From: Francisella salimarina
Lineage (GTDB): Bacteria; Pseudomonadota; Gammaproteobacteria; Francisellales; Francisellaceae
Assembly (NCBI RefSeq): GCF_007923265.1
Contig: NZ_VOJA01000004.1
Coordinates: 1-64,000, forward strand
Length of the DNA stretch: 64,000 nt
Reading direction: 5' to 3'
Made by a program: the position numbers and the translations under genes. Numbering within the stretch: position 1 is the stretch's first letter; every line of letters starts with the position of its first letter. The notes under the pieces are model-generated. The model saw only the letters and a program-made list of their open reading frames with translations. It made no database searches and was not told the origin of the DNA. This document shows positions 29,847 to 38,890 of this stretch, in pieces.

Positions 29847-30566
29847 TTATTTGATACAAAACTCTGCAATAATTGGATTATGGTCTGATATTTTTTTGCA
29901 ATCTAAAACAGATGCTTTTTCAAGATTTAGACCTCTATATAATACAAAATCTAAATGATTGCTCTGAAAAGATTTGACTAATTGAGGCTCATCTATAAAA
30001 GCCACTTTAAAACTGAACTCTCTACAGAAATCTTTGATTAACTTAACTCGCCTTCTATTCCAAGTATTAAAATCCCCTGCGATTATAATAGGATGCTTAT
30101 ACTTCTCTGGAGAGATATATTCTTTTATTTTCTCAAATTCATACTCATAAACTTTATTACTTTTGAAATTGATTGCATGGATATTCACAACAACAACTTT
30201 TGTGCCCGCTATATTTAAATGTGTAATCAAAGAAGCTTTGTGAGTATTTATTACAGACTCTCGATGAGTTGTAAGTATTTTGACATTTTTTATCACTGGG
30301 AAATGACTAACTGTAGCTACCCCATAGTTATGTGAACGTAATACAATATTAGATGCGAAGTTTATATCAAATTTGTCGATAGGAAATTTAGTATCATGCT
30401 GATGTACTGCTTCTTGTAGACAAAAGATATCAATATTGTGATTAAAGTATGTATGTCTGATATAAGCTTTGAATGCTTCTGTATCTTTATAGTCAATTTT
30501 GTATGAGTTCCAACTCATTAAGCAGAATTTTGTAGATTGATTTTGTTGTGAGTTTCTTTCAAACAT
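29847..30566 (-). CDS. Endonuclease/exonuclease/phosphatase family protein
   Basis: A 239-aa DNase I-fold protein. The metal glutamate is in FCLQEAVHQ near residue 50, the central aspartate and asparagine in IIAGDFNTWNRRR near 165, and the terminal SDHNPI supplies Asp and His. The family includes nucleases and phosphodiesterases acting on nucleic acids or lipids. There is no signal peptide, so a cytosolic role is likely. Specific substrate unknown. Confidence 0.85.
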   Translation of the reverse strand: MFERNSQQNQSTKFCLMSWNSYKIDYKDTEAFKAYIRHTYFNHNIDIFCLQEAVHQHDTKFPIDKFDINFASNIVLRSHNYGVATVSHFPVIKNVKILTTHRESVINTHKASLITHLNIAGTKVVVVNIHAINFKSNKVYEYEFEKIKEYISPEKYKHPIIIAGDFNTWNRRRVKLIKDFCREFSFKVAFIDEPQLVKSFQSNHLDFVLYRGLNLEKASVLDCKKISDHNPIIAEFCIK

Positions 30567-30629
30567 TTAATCAACTAGAGTTGAATCATCATAATTTCAT
30601 TATATATTAAAAATACTTATACAGTTATA

Positions 30630-31778
30630 TTAGTGAGGTTTTCTAGCTATAAACCTTAGAACTATATAACCACAAACTCCTGAGAGTAAAGAACCTACTA
30701 TCACACCTACTTTGATTGCATTAAGAGTATGATTATCATCAAAAGCGAGAGTTCCAATAAATAAACTCATGGTAAAACCTATACCGCATAAAAGGCTTAT
30801 ACCATATATCTGAGAACTCGAAAAAGACTCTCCTAGCTTAAATAGTTTCAGCTTCTTTGAAATAGCCAATATGGAGAAAATACCCAACTGCTTACCGACA
30901 AATAATCCCAATATAATACCTAATGTAATTGGCTCAAATATTATAGAAACACTCATCCCTGAGAAATTGATACCAGCATTAGCAAATGCAAATATAGGTA
31001 GTATAAAATAGATAACCCAAGGATGAAGAGACTCTTCCATAAAATTAGCTGGAGAATCTTTGTCATTCTCTATAAAAGGAATACACAGCGCTGTTGTAAA
31101 ACCTGCCAAAGTTGCATGAACTCCAGACTTAATCGTACAAAACCAAGCAAAAAAACCAAGAACCACATATACAGAACTTCTATTAACTTTAAACACTCTA
31201 TTACAAATAATCATCGCCAATATAAAAAGAGTCCCTAAAGATAGCGAAAGTAAAGACAGTGACTTGGTATAAAATATCGCAATAATTACTATTGCAGCTA
31301 TATCATCAAAAATAGCGATTGTAATAACCAATAGCTTTAGCTTTGCTGGGATTCTTGAACCAAGTAGAGCTAATATACCTAGAGTAAATGCTATATCTGT
31401 CGCAGAAGGTATTGCCCAACCTGTGATATTAGCATCATAGTTAATTGATAAATATATCAAGCTTGGAACTGCCAGTCCTGCAAGAGCTGCTACGGCCGGT
31501 ATTATAATATTAGAAGGCTTTGATAATGCTCCTGAGATTATCTCTCTTTTGATTTCTAAACCAATATATAAAAAGTATATAGCCATCAAACCATCATTAA
31601 TCCAATGCATCAAATTTTTGTCGATAACGAGATTTTCAATTCCTAGTTTGACATTGATTGTCTCAAGCATTCCATAGTAGATAGATAATGGTGAGTTATT
31701 TATAAGTATTGCAACAAAAGCTGCAGCAAAGAGAATTAACCCTCCGACTATCTCTTGATTATTTTGGTTTGCACTCAT
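30630..31778 (-). CDS. nhaA: Na+/H+ antiporter NhaA
   Basis: A 382-aa polytopic antiporter. The ion-site aspartates are visible in [19 protein letters not shown] near residue 125 and in [16 protein letters not shown] near 155. N-terminal [16 protein letters not shown] and the [15 protein letters not shown] segment near the C-terminus are NhaA hallmarks. It exports Na+ for pH and salt control at the inner membrane. Confidence 0.95.
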   Translation of the reverse strand: MSANQNNQEIVGGLILFAAAFVAILINNSPLSIYYGMLETINVKLGIENLVIDKNLMHWINDGLMAIYFLYIGLEIKREIISGALSKPSNIIIPAVAALAGLAVPSLIYLSINYDANITGWAIPSATDIAFTLGILALLGSRIPAKLKLLVITIAIFDDIAAIVIIAIFYTKSLSLLSLSLGTLFILAMIICNRVFKVNRSSVYVVLGFFAWFCTIKSGVHATLAGFTTALCIPFIENDKDSPANFMEESLHPWVIYFILPIFAFANAGINFSGMSVSIIFEPITLGIILGLFVGKQLGIFSILAISKKLKLFKLGESFSSSQIYGISLLCGIGFTMSLFIGTLAFDDNHTLNAIKVGVIVGSLLSGVCGYIVLRFIARKPH

Positions 31779-31868
31779 ATTTATAGTATCTAAAAGATTT
31801 CAATAGTATTAATTATCTAATAGCTTGAGGTATAATTCTACTCATGCAAAAACTAATTTTTGTGCTCA

Positions 31869-32768
31869 ATGATAAATAACATTCCCAAAGCTTGGTACGC
31901 TATAGCTCATATCAAAGAAATCAAATCTAAACCTATCAAACTAGAAAGACTCGGTAAAAATCTTGTTTTATGGAAAGATGCTGAGAAAATAATAGCTATG
32001 GAAAATCGTTGTCCTCATCGTGGTGCAGAATTAAGTTTAGGCAAAGTATGTGATGGAGCTATAGCTTGTCCTTTTCATGGCTTTAGGTTTGACACACAAG
32101 GCAACTGTATATACACACCAGAAACTCAAAGCGCTATCCCAAAACTACAAGTTAAAAGCTATCAAACAAAAATTGTCGCTGACATGATTTGGATAAATGT
32201 TTTTGATGAAGAACTAGATAATAGCTACGCTTTTGAATTTGCACAAAAGCTATATAATGATTTTGCTGGTAAGTACTCTCTTTTGACGGACACATGGGAT
32301 AACAACATCCGCCACTGTATCGAGAACCAACTTGATTATACTCATTTAGCTACTGTACATAAGAGATCTATCGGCAGAGGATACAAAATCCCTCAAGATA
32401 TAAAGCTAAATATAAGTAATGAATATATAGAAGCACTAAAAAACCAACGTTTAATGCTAAAGTACATCTTTCCTAACTTTTGGTTACTTAATAATGCTGA
32501 TAAACTTAAAATTTATGTTTATTTTGTGCCTATTAATGAGCATCAAACTAAGCTATATTTAGTAAACTATCGTAAGTTTTTGACTGGCAAAATCATCAAA
32601 CCTATAGCAGATATAGTATTTAGCATCACTAATAAAATCATTCTCAATGAAGATAAAAGGGTTGTTAAAACCCAGAAATACGATGAAAAATACGATACTG
32701 ATGATTTTCTATTACGTCATGATCAAATCATCAAAGAATTTAGAAAGATTTGGCATACTCCAGATTAA
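31869..32768 (+). CDS. Rieske non-heme iron oxygenase (ring-hydroxylating type)
   Basis: A 299-aa oxygenase. The N-terminal Rieske domain has CPHRGAEL and CPFHGFRF, the Cys-His pairs of the 2Fe-2S cluster (about residues 44-69). The catalytic domain has ENQLDYTHLATVH near 155, giving the D-x2-H-x4-H mononuclear iron site. It is a single-component-sized alpha subunit without an adjacent reductase. I chose the ATG rather than a TTG 9 nt upstream. Substrate unknown; the cytochrome b561 gene follows closely. Confidence 0.85.
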   Translation: MINNIPKAWYAIAHIKEIKSKPIKLERLGKNLVLWKDAEKIIAMENRCPHRGAELSLGKVCDGAIACPFHGFRFDTQGNCIYTPETQSAIPKLQVKSYQTKIVADMIWINVFDEELDNSYAFEFAQKLYNDFAGKYSLLTDTWDNNIRHCIENQLDYTHLATVHKRSIGRGYKIPQDIKLNISNEYIEALKNQRLMLKYIFPNFWLLNNADKLKIYVYFVPINEHQTKLYLVNYRKFLTGKIIKPIADIVFSITNKIILNEDKRVVKTQKYDEKYDTDDFLLRHDQIIKEFRKIWHTPD

Positions 32769-32833
32769 AATATTTCTCAAAAGTTTGTAAATACTATACA
32801 ATCAAAAAACACTTTATTAACTTATATATGATT

Positions 32834-33343
32834 ATGAAATATAGTCTACCTGTTAGGGTTCTACATAGCTTATTGGCTTTTTTGATAATAGCTCAACTTA
32901 TCTTGGGTTTCGGTTATGCTTATGATCTATTTGATTCAAGATGGATTATGACCGTGCATAAATCTTTTGGTTTAGTAATTTTCTTTGTGATACCTCTGTT
33001 GGTTGTTGCTAGGTTTTTTAGTATCAAACCGCCATATAACCCGCCACTACCATTACTACAATTAATCATAGCTAAAATAGTGCATCTTGGTTTATATATT
33101 TCTGCATTTGGTATGGCTTTTTCGGGAGTAGTTGGCTCGATGCTAATGGGCTATCCATGGAAGATATTCTTTGTGATACCATTTCCAGAGATCATAACTC
33201 CAAACTTTGAGTTAGGTAGCAAAATCTTTAGTTATCATTATATCTTTGCATCAGTTTTATTAGTGCTAGTGGTACTACATATAGCTGCTGCTCTACACCA
33301 CCAGTTAATAGTAAAAGATAATATCTTAGCTAGAATGAGGTAA
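32834..33343 (+). CDS. Cytochrome b561
   Basis: A 169-aa di-heme membrane cytochrome. Hydrophobic helices are placed as in CybB: an N-terminal RVLHSLLAF histidine, HKSFGL in helix 2, and SYHYIFAS and VLHIAAALHHQ at the C-terminus, giving the heme-ligand histidines. An ATG 6 nt upstream is equally possible. It follows the Rieske gene by about 65 nt and could pass electrons from quinone, but no link is shown. Confidence 0.85.
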   Translation: MKYSLPVRVLHSLLAFLIIAQLILGFGYAYDLFDSRWIMTVHKSFGLVIFFVIPLLVVARFFSIKPPYNPPLPLLQLIIAKIVHLGLYISAFGMAFSGVVGSMLMGYPWKIFFVIPFPEIITPNFELGSKIFSYHYIFASVLLVLVVLHIAAALHHQLIVKDNILARMR

Positions 33344-33371
33344 TTAATATACAGAGGATCTAATAATAAAT

Positions 33372-34619
33372 ATGTTACAAAAAAATCAACGTAAAGCACT
33401 ATTACTATCAAGTTTAGGCGGTATGCTTGAGTTTTATGATTTTATTATCTACGCTTTACTCGCTAGTTACATTTCTAAGCTTTTCTTTCCTATTCAGTCA
33501 GCAATTACATCTTTATTAATCGCATTCAGTGCTTATGCTGTTGGCTATCTAGCTAGACCTTTTGGTGGCATTATTTTTGGTCATTTTGGTGATAAATATG
33601 GCAGGAAAAAGACTTTTACAATCTCTATTTTGATTATGGCATTATCAACATTTTTGATTGGTATATTGCCTACTTATAATAGTATTGGGATTATGGCACC
33701 TATATTGTTAGTACTATGCAGAATAGCTCAAGGAATATCTGTCGGTGGCGAGATACCCGGTGCTATCACTTATGTTGGCGAAGCTGTCCCTGAGAAGCGT
33801 GGTTTTATGACTGCGGTGATTTTTGGATTCTTGATACTTGGTGTTGCTATAGGATTTATAGTTGAAAGTTTGCTATTGGAGTTCTTCACAAGTCAGAGTA
33901 TGCTTACCTATGGTTGGCGCATACCTTTTATATTAGGTGGTCTGTTTGGGCTTGTTGCATACTATCTTAGACGTCAGCTTATTGATATCAAAGAGTTTAA
34001 TCCTTTTGTGAATGAAGAGTTTTCTCTACCGATTACAAAGATGCTTCTAACTCATCGCTGGAACTTGATCTATTCAACAATTATTGTGTCATTTGGAGCT
34101 CTTTGTTTTGTAACACTATTCTTGTTATTACCGGCATATTTTAGTACTATTCTAAATCTTCACTTAGATAACTTCACATGGATTAATAGTCTTGGTGTGA
34201 TTATTATTTCTATCCTTTGTGTAGCTGTTGGTCTATTTGCTGATAAAGTTAGTAGAAATTTGATTTTGTTAATTAGTATATTGGCTACCTGTGCTTTTAG
34301 CTTTGTCATTTATACTACATACACATCACATCAAAATTTCTATTTTATCGCTATAGTTCTTAGTGCTATTTTGGTAGCTCTTTGTTGGGGCAATATACCT
34401 GCGATGTTGATTGATTTGTTTAAGCAAGATGTTCGCTATACAGGTATAGGTTTTGCATATAATCTAGGATTTGCTGTCTTTGGTGGTCTGACACCAATGA
34501 TTGTAATCAGCACTATCAAATTCTCAAATAATAATTTAGCTCCGGCATATATACTAACAGCTGGTGCGATAATCACTCTTATAGCTATGATTGCAAACCT
34601 TATTATCTCCAAAAGATAA
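33372..34619 (+). CDS. MFS transporter, metabolite:H+ symporter (ProP/MHS) type
   Basis: A 415-aa 12-helix transporter. The N-terminus has GGMLEFYDFIIYALLAS, the MHS-family signature, followed by RPFGGIIFGHFGDKYGRKKTF between helices 2 and 3 and a GGEIPGAITY helix. Family members import organic acids, proline or amino acids with protons; Francisella uses related carriers for host nutrients. A paralogue lies near 55 kb. Substrate unknown. Confidence 0.88.
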   Translation: MLQKNQRKALLLSSLGGMLEFYDFIIYALLASYISKLFFPIQSAITSLLIAFSAYAVGYLARPFGGIIFGHFGDKYGRKKTFTISILIMALSTFLIGILPTYNSIGIMAPILLVLCRIAQGISVGGEIPGAITYVGEAVPEKRGFMTAVIFGFLILGVAIGFIVESLLLEFFTSQSMLTYGWRIPFILGGLFGLVAYYLRRQLIDIKEFNPFVNEEFSLPITKMLLTHRWNLIYSTIIVSFGALCFVTLFLLLPAYFSTILNLHLDNFTWINSLGVIIISILCVAVGLFADKVSRNLILLISILATCAFSFVIYTTYTSHQNFYFIAIVLSAILVALCWGNIPAMLIDLFKQDVRYTGIGFAYNLGFAVFGGLTPMIVISTIKFSNNNLAPAYILTAGAIITLIAMIANLIISKR

Positions 34620-34761
34620 TATGATCCATATACACTTACATTGCTGATTACTCCCTTAATAATTACTTCAACCATCTTTAACGTATATACTAAAATTATT
34701 GATAAACTAGATTTTTCAAGTAATACTTAAGTTATTAACTTTCTAAAGTGACTTTATTTTT

Positions 34762-36024
34762 ATGATTAGAATCTTTGTAACATCAACTCTTTTACTGATT
34801 ATTTCAAAAGTTAGTTTTGCTATTGGTCAGATAAATTATGATGAAACTAAAGTTGGAACATATAAGCTTCCTGATGCTTTAATAATGAATGACGGTAAAG
34901 AAGTTACCACAAAAAAACAATGGCAAGAGCGAAGAGCTCAAATAATAGATTTATTTAAACAAAATGTTTATGGAGATATCCCAAAAGATAATTTAGAACT
35001 TAGATATAAAGTTATTCAAGAAAATGATAATGCCTTAAATGGTAAAGCTATAGAAAAACAGGCTGTCTTGTATATTGGTAAAACCAAAGTAAATCTACTA
35101 ATATACATTCCAAATCAACAGAAAAAAAATTATCCAATATTTTTGGGATATAACTTCTGTGGTAACCAAAGCGTAACTAATGATCCTAATATCCTAATCA
35201 ATAAGAACTGGGGAAATCCAGTGACCTGTCTTAAGCCTACAGATCCTAAAGGAGCTTTGATTGATAATCATTTTACAGCTCAGTCAAGAGATTATAGATC
35301 TAGTAGGTTTGACTTGGAAGATATCATTAATAATGGTTACGGTCTAGTTACTGCTTATTATGGAGACATTGCACCGGATAATGCACAGAAACTTTATGAT
35401 AATGTGTCTCAAAGTCTTAAAAACTATAAAGATTACTCGGCAATTAGTCTTTGGGCATGGGGTTTAATTAATATCTCTAATGGATTAAAAAACGAGCCTT
35501 TAATCAATCAAAATAAAATTATTGTTTTTGGACACTCAAGGCTTGGTAAAACAGCATTATGGGCAGCAGCACTAGATCAAAATTTTGCGATGGTAATATC
35601 TAATGACTCAGGTACTGGAGGCGCAAGCTTATCAAAACGAAACTATGGAGAAACTTTATACTCAATAAATACAGAGTTCCCATACTGGTTTTCTAAAAAC
35701 TTCAAAAAATATAATAACAACACACAAGCTCTGCCAGTAGATCAACATATGTTACTCGATCTAATTGCTCCTAGACCACTATATGTTGCTAGTGCAGAAG
35801 ATGATCAATGGGCTGATCCTAATGGTGCATTTCTTGCTGCTAAAGCCACATCGCCAGTATATAAGCTCTTTGGAGAAGCGGTAAATCTACCTAAAAATCA
35901 GCCAGCCGTTAATAAACCAGTAATAGGTATAGTTAGTTATCATATAAGATCCGGTAGTCACGACCTAACAACTTATGACTGGCAACAATATATAAAAGCA
36001 GCAAACTTATTTGTTAACTTTTAA
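34762..36024 (+). CDS. CE15-like glucuronoyl esterase, exported
   Basis: A 420-aa alpha/beta hydrolase with a signal peptide of about 20 residues (ends SFA/IG). GHSRLGKTALWAAALDQ carries the nucleophile Ser259. SNDSGTGGASLSKRNYGET and FPYWFSKNF follow as in bacterial CE15 proteins. ASAEDDQWADPNGAFL is the next conserved block and GSHDLTTYDW supplies the histidine. CE15 enzymes cut ester links between lignin alcohols and 4-O-methyl-glucuronate. Activity is inferred from motifs. Confidence 0.83.
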   Translation: MIRIFVTSTLLLIISKVSFAIGQINYDETKVGTYKLPDALIMNDGKEVTTKKQWQERRAQIIDLFKQNVYGDIPKDNLELRYKVIQENDNALNGKAIEKQAVLYIGKTKVNLLIYIPNQQKKNYPIFLGYNFCGNQSVTNDPNILINKNWGNPVTCLKPTDPKGALIDNHFTAQSRDYRSSRFDLEDIINNGYGLVTAYYGDIAPDNAQKLYDNVSQSLKNYKDYSAISLWAWGLINISNGLKNEPLINQNKIIVFGHSRLGKTALWAAALDQNFAMVISNDSGTGGASLSKRNYGETLYSINTEFPYWFSKNFKKYNNNTQALPVDQHMLLDLIAPRPLYVASAEDDQWADPNGAFLAAKATSPVYKLFGEAVNLPKNQPAVNKPVIGIVSYHIRSGSHDLTTYDWQQYIKAANLFVNF

Positions 36025-36128
36025 TTATTAAAATACGAAATGACTCAAAACTATACCAAAACAGTATAATTTATAATTCAACAAAATTTAATCCTCCTTA
36101 AGTCAGCAGATACTTACAGCTTATATTT

Positions 36129-36137
36129 TGGTATAAT
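36129..36137 (+). promoter_or_regulatory. Extended -10 promoter for the hyp/hyd locus
   Basis: TGGTATAAT is an extended -10 element lying about 35 nt before the hypA ATG. No good -35 is visible, as is usual for extended -10 promoters. No ribosome-binding site is obvious for hypA. Confidence 0.45.
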
Positions 36138-36171
36138 ATAGGTATAGTCATGTAGTTTTGGATTTGTCCTA

Positions 36172-36510
36172 ATGCACGAGTTTTCATTATGTCAAAGTGT
36201 CATAAATATCGCTAAGAAAGCAGCTGAAAATAACTCTAAAAAAGTATCTAAAGTGGTTGTCAAAATCGGTAATTTAGCTGGTGTCGATGTCGAATCTTTT
36301 GAATTTTGGTTCCCAGTAGCTGCAAAAGATAGTGTCTTAGAACAAGCAAAGCTAGAAATAATACATGAGCAAGCTATAGCAAAATGCAAAGCTTGTGAAC
36401 ATGAATTTGAATTAATCAGATTATATGAGCAATGTCCAAACTGCGGTAGTTTTGAGAAAGATATTCTCAAAGGTAAAGATATGCTCGTAGAATCTATAGT
36501 TTTTAATTAA
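36172..36510 (+). CDS. hypA: Hydrogenase nickel-insertion protein HypA
   Basis: A 112-aa nickel chaperone. The N-terminal Met-His-Glu holds the Ni-binding His2. The zinc site is CKAC and CPNC near residues 73-93. With HypB it delivers Ni to the hydrogenase large subunit in the cytosol. It opens the hydrogenase locus and is followed by hypB after 10 nt. Confidence 0.95.
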   Translation: MHEFSLCQSVINIAKKAAENNSKKVSKVVVKIGNLAGVDVESFEFWFPVAAKDSVLEQAKLEIIHEQAIAKCKACEHEFELIRLYEQCPNCGSFEKDILKGKDMLVESIVFN

Positions 36511-36520
36511 GGAGTAAATT

Positions 36521-37228
36521 ATGTGTACAACTTGCGGATGTGGAACAGATAGTAGTCATCACCATCATCATGGTCATGAAGGCGATGCTGTAAAGCTAGA
36601 AAAAGCAATCTTAGAAGCAAATGATCAATATGCCGAGCAAAATAGAGATGTATTAGCTAAGGGTAATAATATTGCCCTAAACTTTGTCTCAAGCCCAGGT
36701 TCTGGTAAGACATCTCTACTTGAGAGAACTATCAAAGAGCTTGGTGGTAGTCACCCTATCGCAGTTGTTGAAGGTGATCAACATACAGATCTAGATGCTG
36801 AGAGAATCCGTAAAGCAGGTGCAAAAGCTTATCAGATAAATACTGGTAAAGCTTGTCATTTAGATGCTCACATGGTTGGTCATGCTTTTGAACATCTTGG
36901 TGATATCAAAGATGGTTTTGTGATGATTGAAAATGTTGGTAACTTAATATGTCCAGCGATGTTTGATCTTGGTGAAAAGCATCGTGTTGCAGTTATCTCA
37001 ACTACAGAGGGAGCTGATAAGCCACTTAAATACCCTGATATGTTTTATTATGCAGATGTAGTTGTTATCAATAAGATTGACCTATCGCCTTATGTAGATT
37101 TTGATATCCAAGAATGTATCGCAAATATTAAAAAGATTCGTTCTGATGTGAAAATATTTGAACTATCCGTAAAAACTGGTGCTGGTTTTGATAGCTGGTT
37201 GGATTGGTTGAGAGAATTGAAAGGTTAG
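36521..37228 (+). CDS. hypB: Hydrogenase nickel-incorporation GTPase HypB
   Basis: A 235-aa GTPase that powers nickel insertion. The N-terminus is MCTTCGCG, a CxxCGC high-affinity metal motif, then a short His run and Gly-His-Glu. The P-loop is SSPGSGKTSLLE near residue 57 and the NKID guanine motif is near 183. TGKACHLDAHM is the G-domain metal site. Spaced normally from hypA and the protease gene. Confidence 0.95.
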   Translation: MCTTCGCGTDSSHHHHHGHEGDAVKLEKAILEANDQYAEQNRDVLAKGNNIALNFVSSPGSGKTSLLERTIKELGGSHPIAVVEGDQHTDLDAERIRKAGAKAYQINTGKACHLDAHMVGHAFEHLGDIKDGFVMIENVGNLICPAMFDLGEKHRVAVISTTEGADKPLKYPDMFYYADVVVINKIDLSPYVDFDIQECIANIKKIRSDVKIFELSVKTGAGFDSWLDWLRELKG

Positions 37229-37235
37229 AGTAATT

Positions 37236-38093
37236 ATGACCAACAACGAAAATACAAATCCTATTGAACATTTAATTCATAGTACTATAAGAATAGAATG
37301 TGAAACTCCTCATGGTATTAGCTCTGGAACAGGTTATTTTTATGCGTTTCTGAAAGAAAAAGAGCACCATATCCCTTGTATAGTAACCAATAAGCATGTA
37401 ATTAAAGATGCTACAAAAGGTACTTTTTTCTTATCTAAACAAAATAATAATGGAGAAGTAGAAATAGGTAGTCACATTCCAATATCAATAGATGGTTTTG
37501 AGAGCAGATGGATTGGACATCCTGACAAAGATATTGACTTAGCTATTTTACCCATTGCCCAGATTATTAAACAAGCTAATCAAGATAATATTACTTTTTA
37601 CTATAGATCTCTTCATAAAGAACTTTTAGCTCATGATGAACTTCTTAAGTCTTTATCTACTATGGAGGATATAATTATGATTGGATATCCTAATGGAATA
37701 TGGGATGAAAAGCATAATTTACCAATTATTAGAAAAGGAATTACAGCCACACACCCTAAAACTCCATATAATGGTAAACCAGAATTTATGATTGATGCCG
37801 CATGTTTCCCAGGCTCTAGTGGCTCTCCAGTGTTTTTAGCCAATATCGGTAGTTATGTAAGTAAAGACGGTAATCTTTGTGTCGGAAGTAGAATATCTTT
37901 ATTAGGCACACTATATGCAGGTCCTCAACATACAGTAACTGGAGATGTTTGTATTATTAATATACCTACCGTGAATAAACCCATATCAAGGTCTACAATT
38001 CCAAACAACCTCGGACTAGTAATTCAAGCTAGTAAACTTAATGACTTTGACGAAATACTAAAAGAGATGCTAAAAAAAGGAGAATCAGAATGA
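37236..38093 (+). CDS. Cytosolic trypsin-like serine protease
   Basis: A 285-aa protein with no signal peptide or membrane helix. A chymotrypsin-fold triad is visible: His54 in TNKHVI, Asp101 in DIDLAILPI and Ser195 in FPGSSGSPVF. N-terminal SSGTGYFYAF is the usual beta strand before His. It lies inside the hyp operon, 7 nt after hypB and overlapping bcp by 4 nt, which is not a usual hydrogenase-locus gene. Stand-alone proteases of this kind also occur in defence and stress settings. Its target here is unknown. Confidence 0.8.
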   Translation: MTNNENTNPIEHLIHSTIRIECETPHGISSGTGYFYAFLKEKEHHIPCIVTNKHVIKDATKGTFFLSKQNNNGEVEIGSHIPISIDGFESRWIGHPDKDIDLAILPIAQIIKQANQDNITFYYRSLHKELLAHDELLKSLSTMEDIIMIGYPNGIWDEKHNLPIIRKGITATHPKTPYNGKPEFMIDAACFPGSSGSPVFLANIGSYVSKDGNLCVGSRISLLGTLYAGPQHTVTGDVCIINIPTVNKPISRSTIPNNLGLVIQASKLNDFDEILKEMLKKGESE

Positions 38094-38569
38094 AAACACT
38101 AGAACAAGGACAATTAGCTCCAAACTTTAAATTAGAAAATCAAAATAATGAAGAAGTATCATTAAGTGATTTCAGAGGTAAAAAGAATATTTTAATTTAC
38201 TTCTATCCAAAAGCTATGACTCCAGGTTGTACAACTCAATCTATTGGTCTAAGTAGCATTAATGACAAACTAGCTGAGCTTGATACTGTAGTTCTTGGTA
38301 TTAGTCCTGATGCACCAAAACGCCTCAAGAAATTTGAAGAGAGAGATAGCCTAACAGTACAGCTTCTAAGTGATGAAGATCACAAAGTTGCTGAACAGTT
38401 TGGTGTTTGGGGCGAGAAAAAGTTTATGGGCAAAGTATATGATGGTATTCATAGAATTAGCTTCTTTATCGACGAAGATGGCAAGATCAATCATGTGTTT
38501 GATAAGTTTAAAACAAAAGATCACCATGAGATTGTCTTAGAGTATATTGAGAATTATAAAAATTCATAA
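38090..38569 (+). CDS. bcp: Bcp/PrxQ-type peroxiredoxin
   Basis: A 159-aa thiol peroxidase. The peroxidatic cysteine is in MTPGCTTQS near residue 46, and the family start APNFKLENQNNEEVSLSDF is present. The usual resolving cysteine five residues on in PrxQ is absent (GCTTQSIGL), so it is of the 1-Cys or distant-Cys type. It reduces peroxides in the cytosol. The start overlaps the protease stop (ATGA), so the two are coupled. Confidence 0.92.
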   Translation: MKTLEQGQLAPNFKLENQNNEEVSLSDFRGKKNILIYFYPKAMTPGCTTQSIGLSSINDKLAELDTVVLGISPDAPKRLKKFEERDSLTVQLLSDEDHKVAEQFGVWGEKKFMGKVYDGIHRISFFIDEDGKINHVFDKFKTKDHHEIVLEYIENYKNS

Positions 38570-38578
38570 TTAAGGGAT

Positions 38579-38642
38579 GTCATTCCCGCGAAGGCGGGAA
38601 TCTCTTGAATAGTTTATAGATTCACACCTGCGTGGGAATGAC
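38579..38642. repeat. Palindromic repeat element (GTCATTCCC type)
   Basis: GTCATTCCC and GGGAATGAC form the outer arms, with inner CCCGCGAAGGCGGG on the left arm able to fold alone. It resembles the interspersed palindromic repeats common in gammaproteobacteria and rickettsiae. It is non-coding and begins 10 nt after bcp, so it may also act as a transcript-end hairpin. Confidence 0.6.
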
Positions 38643-38664
38643 GGAGTGGGTTTAAAAGAAATAG

Positions 38665-38756
38665 TGTCATTCTATGGCTTGACCATAGAATCCAAAAGCC
38701 ATGGAGAAAATCTATACTTTGACAATGGATACTTCGGTCGGAGCTGTAGTATGACA
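38665..38756. repeat. Short inverted-repeat element
   Basis: TGTCAT and ATGACA bound a 92-bp segment. It contains the internal hairpin CTATGG-CTTGA-CCATAG. The left half resembles the neighbouring GTCATTCCC element, so it may be a diverged copy. Confidence 0.45.
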
Positions 38757-38766
38757 ATTTTTTTTA

Positions 38767-38840
38767 TGTAGTGACAGATCATTGATCTGTCAGCTGTTTG
38801 CCATAACTATAATAAGACAGCACACTGTGCTGTCACTACA
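38767..38840. mobile_element. MITE-like element with perfect 11-bp terminal inverted repeats
   Basis: TGTAGTGACAG at the left and CTGTCACTACA at the right are exact reverse complements. Inside are two near-perfect palindromes, GACAGATCA-T-TGATCTGTC and GACAGCACA-C-TGTGCTGTC. It is 74 bp with no coding capacity, consistent with a miniature element. A degenerate right half recurs near 48.6 kb. Confidence 0.6.
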
Positions 38841-38890
38841 GCAAATTTAAAAATATAGCTGATAATAAAATACCACCACAAGAGGAAAAA

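Noticed and set aside
38579-38840. Repeat cluster as a CRISPR array
   Set aside because: The elements are different palindromes of unequal length, without equal repeats and spacers, and no cas genes are present.
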